Shown here: piece after piece, positions 34,015 through 43,942 of the stretch
Numbering within the stretch: position 1 is the first letter of the stretch
How the letters are laid out: every line of letters starts with the position of its first letter
From: Turnera subulata
Lineage: Eukaryota; Streptophyta; Magnoliopsida; Malpighiales; Passifloraceae
Reading direction: 5' to 3'
DNA: 64,000 bases
NCBI GenBank assembly: GCA_028386065.3
Contig: JAKUCV010002210.1
Location: forward strand, 75,495 to 139,494
Notes under the pieces: model-generated
Told to the model about the DNA's origin: nothing
The model's input: the letters and a program-made list of their open reading frames with translations, nothing else
Database searches by the model: none
Position numbers and translations under genes: made by a program

Positions 34015-35330
34015 TGGCGACCAAAATTGGAAGCAAGAAATGTCATCAGCAGGGACACATGGCCAGATTCTGTTGGGCCAAGAAACATCAAAATGATGAA
34101 GCACATATTGCTGATCAAAAAGAGGAGCAACTTTTTATGGTCAGTTGTTATGCAGGTAATTGTTCTAGTGATAGTTGGTTAATTGATAGTGGTTGTACAC
34201 ATCATATGACATATGATGCTGGCATTTTCAAAGAGCTTGATGATTCTGTCAATTCTAAAGTAAAAATTGGCAATGGCCAATTTATTTCTGTCAAAAGAAA
34301 AGGAACAGTTGCAATTAGATGTGCTTCAGGAGTTAAAATTATTTATGATGTTTTGTTTGTACCTAAGATTGACCAAACCTTATTGAGTGTTGGTCAGTTG
34401 CTTGAGAAAGGATATCAGGTGTCTTTCAAAAAAAAAATGTGTGTCATCAAAGATGCTGATGGTCAGGATGTACTAAAAGTGGGAATGAAAGGAAAATGTC
34501 TTTCCTTGGAGACACAAGACAGTAATAAAGAACAGGCTGTATTTTTAGCAACTGTGAATAATGCTGAATTATGGCATAGGCGTCTTGGACACTTTCATCA
34601 CAGGGGTCTCACTTTTGTGCAGCAGAAAAATCTTGCAAGGGATTTGCCATTTTTTGAAGCCTCTCTGTTATGTTGCAAAGGGTGCCAATTTTGGAAGCAA
34701 GTCAGGTCGCCAATTTTTAAGTCATCTTGGAGGGCTACAAAAAAATTACAGCTAATACATACGGATGTTGCAGGGCCTCAACAAACTCTTTCTTTGAATG
34801 AGAGTAAATATTACATCCTTTTTATTGATGATCTTACAAGATTTTGTTGGATTTATTTTTTGAACAACAAGTGTGAGGTTCCTGGTGTTTTTTGGAAATT
34901 CAAGGCATGGATAGAAAATCAGAGTAGCTGTAAAATCCAGATGCTGAGGTCAAATAATGGTACTGAGTATAATTCTGGTCAATTTAATTCCTTTTGTGAT
35001 GAAGCAGGAATTCACCATCAACTCACTGCACCATATACACCACAACAGAATGGTGTGAGTAAAAGAAAAAACAGGACAATTATGGAGATGGCCAGATGTC
35101 TACTACATGATAAAAATTTGCCAAAGAAAGCATATACTGCAGTTTTCTTGTTAAACAGACTTCCTACCAGGGCACTTGACCAAATTACACCGTATAAAAC
35201 ATGGTATGGTTTTAAGCCTTCCTTGAAAAATCTCAAAATTTTTGGTGCATTATGTCATGTGTATGTACCAAGTGCAAAAAGAGATAAACTTGATAAAAAA
35301 ATCAGAGGCTGGTATTTTTGTTGGTTATAG
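34008..35330 (+). pseudogene. pol: Element D protease and integrase
   Basis: This 440-codon frame holds the second CCHC-like segment (CHQQGHMARFC), the protease site (WLIDSGCTHHM, intact DSG), the integrase HHCC domain (HRRLGHFHHRG with CCKGC) and the integrase core. The first catalytic Asp is present (HTDVAGP). The second, expected in RSDNG, reads RSNNG, and the Glu expected in VSERKNR reads VSKRKNR. Two of the three DDE residues are therefore lost, both by G-to-A. The frame shifts in an A-run near 35295. Confidence 0.85.
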
Positions 35331-35988
35331 TGATGTCAGTAAAGCATACCGAATATTTCAGCCACATTCTAAAAAAATTATTGTGAGCAGAGATGTTATT
35401 TTCTTTGAAAATGAGAAGTGGGACTGGAATATTGGTGATGACATGCAGATGCCAAAAGTTGATGAAAATTTGCAGATGCCAGAAATTATGGAATTTTTGG
35501 AGGAAAATATTGATGACCCTCCTGTGAAAGGAACCACGTTGCTTTCTGATATTTATCAAAGGTGCAATATTTCTCTTTGTGAACCTGCTAATTACAAAGA
35601 GGCTGTAGTAGCTCCACAGTGGATAGATGCAATGAAGGAGGAGATAAAAATGATTGAAAAAAATCAGACATGGAAGTTGGTGGAAAGGCCTACACACAAA
35701 GCTACTATTGGAGTTAAATGGGTTTTTAAAACCAAACTCAATACTGATGGTTCTGTGAATCAGCACAAAGCAAGGCTTGTTGTAAAGGGTTATGCACAGG
35801 CTTATGGTGTTGATTATTCAGAAACTTTTGCACCAATGACAAGGCTTGATACCATCCGGATGCTCCTAGCAATTGCAGCACAGGAAAATTGGAAGATTTT
35901 TCAGCTTGATGTTAAGTCAGTATTTTTAATTGGCTTTTTGCAAGAAGAAATATTTGTTGGGCATCCAGAAGGTTTTCTTTTGAAATGA
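35242..35988 (+). pseudogene. pol: Element D integrase C-terminus and RT N-terminal half
   Basis: After the frameshift the protein continues with KSEAGIFVGYSDVSKAYRIF and IIVSRDVIFFENEKW. RT follows (WIDAMKEEIKMIEKNQTWKLV, KARLVVKGYAQAYGVDYSETFAP, FQLDVKSVFLIG). It ends in TGA at 35986-35988, within the same frame as the next piece. Confidence 0.85.
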
Positions 35989-36000
35989 CATAAAGACAAA

Positions 36001-36639
36001 GTGTATTTACTGAAGAAAGCTCTTTATGGTTTGAAACAGGCACCAAGAGCCTGGTATTCTAGACTTGATGAACACTTGTTGGGACTTGGTTTCAAGAAAA
36101 GTTTGAGTGAATCCACTTTGTACATAAAGCATGTTGGTTCTGAGTTGCTTATTGTTTCATTATATGTTGATGATTTGTTGGTGACGGGAAATAATTCAGA
36201 ACTGGTCAAAAAATTCAAAGTTAAAATGACCAGTGTCTTTGAGATGACAGACCTTGGGGTGATGGCATACTTCCTTGGGATGGAGATTAAGCAAGTGCAT
36301 TCTGCAATTTTTGTCTACCAACAAAAATATGCTAGAGAAATTCTGAAAAAAATTCGGATGGAGGAATGCAAGCCTGTTGACACACCAATGAATTTGAAGG
36401 AAAATTTTTCCAAAGAAGATGGGGCTAAAAAGGCAGATGAAGGTACATTTAGAAGTCTTATTGGTTGTCTTATGTATTTCACTGCAACCAGGTCAGATAT
36501 TGCACAAGCTGTGAGTTTATTATCTAGATTTCTGCATTGTGCCAGTGACATCCATTTTACAGCTGCAAAAAGGGTGGTTAGATATATCAAAGGCATATTG
36601 GATTATGGAATTAAGTTTAGTCATGTTGAAAAATTTTAG
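36001..36639 (+). pseudogene. pol: Element D RT C-terminal half
   Basis: The piece starts at [19 protein letters not shown] and includes SLYVDDLLVTGN with an intact YVDD box and GCLMYFTATRSDIAQAVSLL. It stops at TAG (36637-36639), in frame with the RNase H piece directly after. Confidence 0.85.
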
Positions 36640-37125
36640 TTGCATGGTTTTTCTGATAGTGATTGGGTTAGTTCTGTTGATGATATGAGAAGCACTTCAG
36701 GCTATTGTTTCAGCTTTGGTTCAAGCATATTTTCTTGGAGGTCTAAGAAGCAGGAGATCATCGCACAATCCACTGCTGAAGTAGAATATATTGTTGCTAC
36801 TGAAGCTGTTAATCAAGCCTTATGGATTCGTAAAATAGTCACAGATTTGCAGATGAAGCAAGACATGCGTACAAAGATATTTGTGGATAATCAAACTGCA
36901 GTTTCTATCTCAAACAATCTTGTATTTCATGAAAAGACAAAGCATTTCAAGATTGAATTTTACTTCTTACGAGAAGTTCAAAAGGATGGAGATATACAGT
37001 TGATTCATTGCAAGACAGACAATCAGCTTGTTGTTTTGTTCACAAAAGCTCTACCTAAAGCTAGGTTTGAGTATCTAAGAGATCAACTGGGAGTTTGTGA
37101 AATCAAAGTCAAGAAGGAGTGTTAA
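36640..37125 (+). pseudogene. pol: Element D RNase H
   Basis: The RNase H domain is complete: FSDSDWVSSVDDMRSTSGY, IIAQSTAEVEYIVATEA, FVDNQTAVSIS and KTKHFKIEFYFLREV. It ends at 37125, just inside the 3' LTR start, as is common in copia elements. Confidence 0.85.
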
Positions 37126-37398
37126 AATATTGACTTTGATTAGTTATATATTATTTTATTTAATTATTATGAAGATCATATTAATTAGTAGTTACACCAG
37201 TTATGGGGTGATAAGAAGTTGTAAAGCAGTTCTAACTGCTGGTATGTAACAGGATAAGTATTGTACGTTGCATTCAATAAAAAATGCATTCAATAAAAAA
37301 TGCATGAAATACATGAGGTATTTCAGTAAAATATATCTTTGTCTCTGCTCATACAACAACAATGGCGATCTTGTTATCTGGAAATAAGCTGACGTGTT

Positions 37399-38449
37399 GC
37401 CCTCAACGAGTTTATGGAAAGGCATTATAAGAAGAAAATATGTGTTACAGTCCTCTGAGCTATGCCCTGTTTTTTGCATGCAGAAGTGCTCCTCGTGGTG
37501 GCGTGATATTGTTATGTCAGGTTCTGTTAACAGTCAGACTGGTTTTTCTCTTTGGGCTGGGTCTCGCATCAGCCTGGGCTCTAGAAGAAATGTGCTATTC
37601 TGGAATGATGATTGGACTGGTCATGGAAAATTTAAAGATATTTTTCCTCGGCTCTATTCTATTTCTTCTTATAAATCGGCTTCTGTGTGTGATGGTTTAC
37701 AAGCGGTTCAGGGAGGGGATGCAAGTTGGAGTAGGCGGTTATCTCAGGTGCATGACATGAAAGGCATCACTAATAGTATGCCTGGTTTATCTGACGGTGT
37801 TGATCAGCATTTGTGGGAGTGTGTCAGTGGTGGTTCATATTCAGTTAAAGGTGGAAGGGCCTTTATTTATTCGAAGATGAGTCTGCGTCGCTCCATTCCT
37901 TTTGTATGGTTCTCACTTTTCCCATTCAAAGTTGATTGTTGGTTATAGCTCGCGGTGAACCGGGGCATCCCAACAAAGGATGCGCTTCGAGAAAGAGGTA
38001 TTTTATCTTTAGCAAACTCCATGTGCAGTTTATGCCAGTGCAATCTAGAATCTATAGATCATTTATTCTTGTCGTGCCCAGTTTCATGGTTAGTTCTGTC
38101 CAAGATATGTTCTTGTTGGGGTATTCAGTGGTGCATACCATCCAAGATGGTGGATTTTTTGCCCCAATGGGTCTCTCTATCCCACGTTCCGTGCAGTCGG
38201 GCTTGGTGGTATATTATTGGAATTGCAGCAATGTGGATCATTTGGTTAGAAAGAAACCAGAGGATTTTTCATGGCTCTGCCACTAATGTTGACAGACTTA
38301 CAGACCTGGTAATTGTTCGTGCAACCACTTGGTGTAAAGCGCTTAAGGCTGATATCCCGTTCTCCACCTCATTGATCATTTCCAACGCTGAGACCCTGAA
38401 AAATTGGCGTGGCCCTTACCGCAGATTCAATCTTTTACTGCCGTCATAA
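37399..38449 (+). pseudogene. LINE ORF2 C-terminal fragment, zinc-binding RT domain
   Basis: One frame, broken by a single TAG at 37946-37948 where relatives have Trp, shows the post-RT region of plant LINEs. Visible are ISLGSRRNVLFWNDDWTG, the YSVKGGRAF stretch, LAVNRGIPTKDALRERGI and the zinc-binding segment CSLCQCNLESIDHLFLSC. A tail follows, ending at 38449. The endonuclease and polymerase domains are missing through 5' truncation. Confidence 0.85.
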
Positions 38450-38583
38450 TCTTGTTGGGTGCTTCTGCTATTTGTAGGATGTATTTGGGACTGGCCTTTG
38501 TGGCCGTATGTTGAGTCTACTTATACTGTAAATCATGTTTTCTTTTATATATTCAATAAAATCTCGTTAGCAACAAAAAAAAA
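37399..38583 (+). mobile_element. 5'-truncated LINE (non-LTR retrotransposon)
   Basis: The insertion is flanked by a 17-bp direct repeat (AAATAAGCTGACGTGTT) at 37382-37398 and 38584-38600 and ends in an A-run of about 13 (from 38574). It carries only the 3' end of the LINE ORF2 and a short 3' UTR with AATAAA at about 38555. These are the marks of target-primed reverse transcription with early stop. Confidence 0.9.
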
Positions 38584-38620
38584 AAATAAGCTGACGTGTT
38601 CTATTTGATTTCATTAGCCT

Positions 38621-39218
38621 TCTCACAGAACCAGGAGCTTGCCTTGGAAGCATGATTTGCTTGAAGACAGCATTAGAGCTGCAGGGATAACAGGAGTAGA
38701 GGTTGGGACCAAGTTGTATGTTTCCAATTTGGATCCTGGAGTTACTATGAAGACATAAGGGTACTACTTAAGCTGCTTGCTTTCGTCACCCTTGATGCTT
38801 TATGTAAGTTCCATGCTTAATTCCATGGGTGCTTGGTACTCTGCTCTGGTGGCTCTTGAAAAGAGCTGCAGTACATACCACTGGTGAAACTAAAATATTG
38901 ATATATTTTGCCCTTGTATACCTGTGTGATTCTTGTTTTATGTGCATGTTGTGACAATTAAACATTGTCAAGTGTGCTGATTATGTTGTTCAATCTTTCT
39001 ATTGCTTGTTGCAGTTCTGATCAATTTTGTATAGTCGGTTATTTTCCTTTTGTGTAGGGATTTTTAACTTATAGATCTTCATTGCAGGGTTCAACAGAAA
39101 TAGTATATGCCAGGAGTGATGCTTTTGCTGCTCTTAGAAGTATAACAATGTGCTATTGGATGGAAAACCTATGAAGATTGAAGTTGTTGGTGCCTCTGCC
39201 GAAGTGCCTATACTTTAA
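38621..39218 (+). pseudogene. Captured ALY/REF (THO4-like) mRNA-export factor fragment
   Basis: Two exon-like blocks match plant ALY/REF proteins. The first (about 38626-38759) encodes RTRSLPWKHDLLEDS, then AAGITGVEVGTKLYVSNLDP, the start of the RRM (RNP2), and has a one-base deletion near 38748. The second (about 39089-39218) follows TTGCAG and encodes GSTEIVYARSDAFAALR, then after a frameshift VLLDGKPMKIEVVG, the end of the RRM. The exon between them (RNP1 region) is missing. It cannot make a working RNA-binding protein. Retained intron-like DNA indicates DNA-level capture. Confidence 0.7.
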
Positions 39219-39682
39219 TAAAATATTAACTTTTATCATTTTTGGTATTAATTAATATTAGTATGTATTTTTTGATTGCATTTTTTTAAAAAATATGAAT
39301 ATGAAGGTTATTTTTAAATATAATTTTTTAAAAAATTAAATTAGATTTGTAGGGGTTAAAACCACTGCAATTTGATTTTTTTTGGTTTGCACGAGTCAAA
39401 TTATGGGGGTTTTAACTCCCGCAATTTGGCAATTTTTTTTTGTTTGTATGAATCAAATAGTGGCGGTTTCAAACACCGCAAACGGACTGCCGCAAATTGA
39501 TTTGGTTGAATTACGGCGGTTGGTGCAGCGGTTGAGTTCTTACCGCCTAATTTGAGTTGTGGCGCTCCAATATGTGGGGGTTTGGCGGAACGCCGCAATT
39601 TGCACGAAAATCAAATTGCCGGGGTCAAAACCGCCGCAATTTGTTTCCTAAAAACGCCGCAATTCAGGCGTTTTTTGTAGTG

Positions 39683-39854
39683 GGAATAGCCCATGAACTG
39701 GGGAGAAACAAACCAGGCCCAAGTGAGATCCACGTACGTGTGAGTTTGGATACCACATAGTAACTCAAAACCGGGTCCTCTCCACTTATATTTCACTTAC
39801 TTGGTCTCTTTTCATCCGATGCAGGACACTTACCCACCACTAGGATACCCAACA
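39683..39854 (-). repeat. LTR X, right copy (5' LTR) of composite element C, main part
   Basis: The segment continues the 14 bp at 28208-28221 across the CACTA insertion and matches 23437-23627. It is followed by the TSD ACCCT at 39855-39859. Confidence 0.75.
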
Positions 39855-39859
39855 ACCCT

Positions 39860-40498
39860 AATGTGTTAACTTGTTCCAGCACCCAGACCCTCAACTTAAG
39901 CTAAGCTAAATTTAATCCATTTTTGTAAAAACATCATCAATAATCAAGCGTGGGCCGACATACTTAGTATAGGCTACCTTCTTTTAAGTGGTAATTTTTT
40001 GTATATAAGTACTTTACATGTATTTAGTATTTTAATATAGAAAAAATTTGCAATAGACACGCATAGATCAAATAAAAAATTAAAATAATCACTTTTATTT
40101 AGTTTTTTAATACAATATGTTTTTTAAAAAAATTAATGAGAACTGTGAGACGGAATAAATGTGGTAGGAGACTAGTTATATATTCAAACTCCACATAAAT
40201 ATTCAAATTCGAGCAATGGCTGGGTGTGTATTTTAATAGGGAGGTTACTAATCCTAGAGAGATTAGTTTTACATGGGCTAAAATATTTTGTACAATAAAA
40301 AAGTATTGAAGCTCGAACAATTTTGAATTTAAGTTTGATATAGTTCTAACTCAAACTTGGGATTTTTCGAATGAATAAAGCTTGGGCCGCCCATACTTGT
40401 TTACATCCTTGCTTATTTTTGCAAATGGGCTCTCTTTCTACGTTCTTCCGGCAGAAAAGTGAAATGTTAATTGAACGCAAAAATTAACATTTCACATT
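39860..40498. other. AT-rich flank, one repeat remnant
   Basis: There is no gene. About 40320-40408 on - begins GGATGTAAACAAGTATGG and resembles the MITE-like end near 21909. The rest is unassigned. Confidence 0.4.
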
Positions 40499-40503
40499 TC
40501 AGT

Positions 40504-43500
40504 TGTAGCAGCTCGGGTAAATTTTGGATTTTTACCGGGACTGTAGAAGTCGTTTTACCGTGATTTACTGTTGAATTAATCTTGGGTAATTAATTCAAGG
40601 TAAATCGGGAATCGTTTTTCGAATCCGAGTGTTTTCCCGCGCTCGTGATTTTCCCGCGGATTTTTCGAACCTAAGTTGGTATTTTTCGGGTTTCGAAATT
40701 TCTCGGAAAATCATATCGGAAAATAACTAAGGAGGTATCGGTTATTTTCTGGTCCGGTTCGGATTCGCCCGTAATACGGACGATTTGCATTATTTGGTTA
40801 CTCACATGTTGAATAGTTGATTTCCATCTTTATAAATCGGTGAAGCAGCAGATGAGGAGAAGAAGAAGGAAAAAAAAGAAAGAGAGAAAAAAAGGAGAGG
40901 AAAAGAAGGAAAAAGGAAAAAAAAAAGAGAGAAAAAGAAATTCAGAAAAAGAAAGGAAATCAGAAAACAAAGAAAAAAAAAGAAAAGAAATTAGAGAAAA
41001 ATAAGAAAAATGAAAAAAAGAAGAAAACGGTTTTTTCTGCACAGTACCGTCACCTTCTTCTTCCTCGTTACTGTGCTCGCCGGAGCAACCCGCGCCGCGC
41101 CGCGAGCCACCGCCTCCACCAGCGCCTGCGTCACGCCAACGCGACCTCGAAGCCGTCGTCGCCGAGCTGATCCGTCGCCGTAGCCATCCGGACGCGTCAC
41201 TGACCCGGCGGAGAACCCGGCGGAGCTGCTTCTTCCGCGCGCTGCTCAGCTCCATGCCGTCGCCGCGCCGCCGTTCCACAGCCCTTGGGCTCGCCCTCGA
41301 TCGCCGCTTCTGTAGGAGTGCTCGTCCTCCCTTGCCACGATTTGTGTCCCCGCCGCGGCTGCTCTACCCGGAGGTAAGACCCCGAACTTGGTGAGGATCC
41401 GTTTCCTCGAAACGGGTCGCGAATAATGGGTTTGGGTCTGCTGTTGGGTTGGGCTGAATGGTGCTGGGCCTGACCTTGGGTTGGGTCTGGGCTGCACTAT
41501 TCATGACCCAGCCCGATTATTTAAAAAAAAACTATAATTATATATATATTTTTATTTATATTCTGGAATTTAATTTTTGGAAAAAAATATATAATTATTT
41601 TGAGAAAAATATGGACGATTTGATTCTGGTATTTTTGTGAAAATATAAATATATTTACTTAGTTAAATAATTAAGTTTTGTTTTGGAAACTATTATTAAA
41701 TTGGAAAAAAATATATGTAACTTGAAGTTAATTTCTAGAAATTTATATGTATATTATTTTGGCTGGAAAATTATTATTGTGGTATATGTATATGTACATG
41801 TATTTGGAAAATTAAAGTTAATTATATTTTGTGTTGGAAAATTAAATTGTAAATGTATTTAGAAAAAGATAAACACTATATGTATTTTCTGAAAATTATA
41901 AATAGATTATTATTTTTTTGAAAATTATAGTAATTATTATTTTGGATAATTATAGTTATTTTATGGAGTTATTTTGAAAGAGTTTTAATTAAAGTATGGG
42001 ATTAATTCGTAATATAGGCATCATGACATACTCTTATGTGCATTTATGTGTGTGTATATGGTTTTGATGTATAGGTTTGGATATCGGGCAGTTACCCGAG
42101 GAGCCGGTGTCGGACCGGACATTATTTCCGAAGTTGAGTAAACGGCCAAGGTGAGGATGGATAACCCTTGATATGTGCCCGTAATGTTGTATGCGTATCT
42201 TGTTGCTTGATTGAACCACTGAAATGATTGATGACTATTACTTGATTGTTGTGGAAATGTTGTTGCTGTTCTTGGTTCGTTGTGTTATTGATTTGTGGAA
42301 TCTGTGCTGAGAATAATGTTGATCCGTCAATTGTGTCTAATTAGTGATACGAGATTGAAGATTGGACGAGGCTGTGAAATAATTTGGAATAATGAAAAAG
42401 AGATAATTGATGAAAGAATAAAGGAATTGGACTGTGCTATTAGGTCGTGTGGATATTGTGATGAACTGTTAACAGTGAATAATTGGTGTTACATGTATTG
42501 TTGATGGATATTTGGTAATATGGAATTGTGTTGGTTACTTGGCTACTACGGTTATTGTTACTGTTGTTGCTATGATGTTGATTGCTTGACTGAACCGCTG
42601 TATGACGGTTATTGGTTTATTGGATACCGTGTTGTGATTGATGTTGGACTGTGAGTAATTGATGTTATGAAACTGTTGATGGAATGGTCTGCTGTATAAC
42701 TTGTGCTAATAGGAAGTTGGAAAATTGCTTGACTGTTATGGATATTGTGATTGTTGTCGGTAGATAGTGTTGTGATTGGATTATTGGAATAAACTATTGA
42801 CTGTGGATAATTGAGAAATGGAAATTGGAAATTGGAAATTGGAATTGATATGATATGATGATATAATTGTCACTTGGAAAGTAGTGATACGACTAGATGG
42901 TTAGAGACTAGTTATGTGGTGTCATGGCCAGTGGGTTGGTTGGTTGGTTGGGGTGTTGACCCCGGATTTGTGATATTGGGATGTTGATCCCGGATTTGTG
43001 ATATTGGGATGTTGATTCCAGATTTGTGATATTGGGGTGTTGACCCCGGATTTGTGATATTGGGATGTTGATCCCGGATTTGTGATGTTGGGATGTTGAT
43101 CTCGGATTTGTGATATTGGGATGTTGATCCCGGATTTGAGATATTGGGATGTTGATCCCGGATTTGTGATATGGGGATGTTGATCCCGGAATGTGGTGGG
43201 GCCTGGCATCAATAATTAGTTAATAACCAGGTACGACCCTAGCTTGTCCAGTGACGGGCTCGGAAGATAAAAATTGGTAATAAAAATTAATAAGTATTCA
43301 TTTGGTCTTAGCTTTGATATGATTTAGTAGGATTCTTCTATCGTGTTGTTTGTGCTGGTTTCCCTGTTATGTAGTTCGTGTTGGATTCCTCTGATTGATT
43401 GTTTGAGTTTGGTTTCCTCTGTCGTAAAGTATGTGTTAGTTGTGATTGCTTTTGCTTATTGTTATGTTTATTTCGAAAGTATTGCGGTTGAATATATCAC

Positions 43501-43937
43501 TGTTTATCTTTCGTCGGTGAGCATTTCGGACTCACCCCTCGCCTGCGGGGTTTCATCCCGTAGGATGAGTTGTTTGTAGTGCAGGAACGTACCGGGCGAG
43601 CTGAAGCGTACCCTCGGACAGGACTCGGATCCATTAGTTGCAATGGGCTTTGCATATGTTGACATGTGAGTTAAGAGTCTTCCGCTGTGCATATTGTTAA
43701 ATCTTCTGCTGTGTATATGTTGTATTTGGGCCATTGGGCCAGTTGGTTGTTGTTGATGTCCCCGGGGTTCGGGTGACGAGTTCTATGTTGGGCGGAATGG
43801 CCGGTTTACAGTTTTTGATATTGGGCCGTTGGCCAGTTTACTTTTTTATACGCAGTCTGTTGAGCTTTGTTGGGTTGGGTTGTCACAGTTCCGGCACGTG
43901 TTTACTGTGTACGGTAAATACGGGTCGGGGCGTTTCA
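40504..43937 (+). mobile_element. Solo LTR, gypsy type, 3.4 kb
   Basis: The termini TGTAGCAGC...GGCGTTTCA are flanked by TCAGT at 40499-40503 and 43938-43942. The ends resemble the LTR of element B but the body does not, so it is another family of similar type. It holds a purine-rich tract (about 40850-41030), a GC-rich stretch (41080-41380) and a 28-bp minisatellite. There is no coding domain. The orientation is inferred from the terminal similarity to chromovirus LTRs. Confidence 0.85.
42950..43195 (+). repeat. 28-bp minisatellite within the solo LTR
   Basis: About nine tandem copies of GGGATGTTGATCCCGGATTT plus GTGATATT are present, with a few substitutions per copy. Each unit holds an imperfect palindrome around GGGATGTTGATCCC. 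The 96-codon ORF on - here is a by-product of the repeat. Confidence 0.85.
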
Positions 43938-43942
43938 TCAGT

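Larger units (their letters stand above)
32933..37361 (+). mobile_element. Ty1-copia retrotransposon D, nested in the CACTA element
   Basis: LTRs of 226 bp (32933-33158) and 242 bp (37120-37361) start TGTTAAAATATTG and are flanked by ATGGC at 32928-32932 and 37362-37366. The 3' LTR is longer by a 16-bp tandem duplication (GCATTCAATAAAAAAT). The internal order is PBS, gag, protease, integrase, RT, RNase H, purine tract AAGAAGGAG. Stops, two frame changes and lost integrase residues disable it. Confidence 0.9.
29827..39682. mobile_element. CACTA (En/Spm-type) transposon carrying host gene fragments
   Basis: The left end CACTACAAAAAAGCGC and right end CGTTTTTTGTAGTG are inverted, and GGA repeats at 29824-29826 and 39683-39685, as expected for the 3-bp target duplication of CACTA elements. 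Both ends carry subterminal repeats of TTGCGGCG/CGCCGCAA type (dense at about 39360-39670). It sits in LTR X of element C. No TNP2-like transposase is seen in its 9.9 kb, so it looks non-autonomous. It contains LRR and ALY exon fragments, a copia element and a LINE. Confidence 0.85.
23437..39854 (-). mobile_element. Composite Ty1-copia element C (outer LTR X, inner LTR Y)
   Basis: Short LTRs (X) with TGTTGGGTATCC...GGCGCCAACA termini lie at 23437-23627 and, split by a CACTA transposon, at 39683-39854 plus 28208-28221. They are flanked by ACCCT at 23432-23436 and 39855-39859. On the minus strand the order is LTR X, PBS, gag, protease, integrase, RT, RNase H, purine tract, a different LTR (Y, about 23764-24144), a second PBS, about 120 bp, LTR X. 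The protein motifs suggest the Tork lineage. All coding parts are broken. Confidence 0.7.

Noticed and set aside
40830..41279. ORF on - with Arg-rich then Phe/Ser-rich protein
   Set aside because: It is a translation of the purine-rich and GC-rich parts of a solo LTR.
42922..43212. 96-codon ORF on - with a repeated sequence
   Set aside because: It is an open frame through the 28-bp minisatellite; 28 is not a multiple of 3 and no family is recognised.
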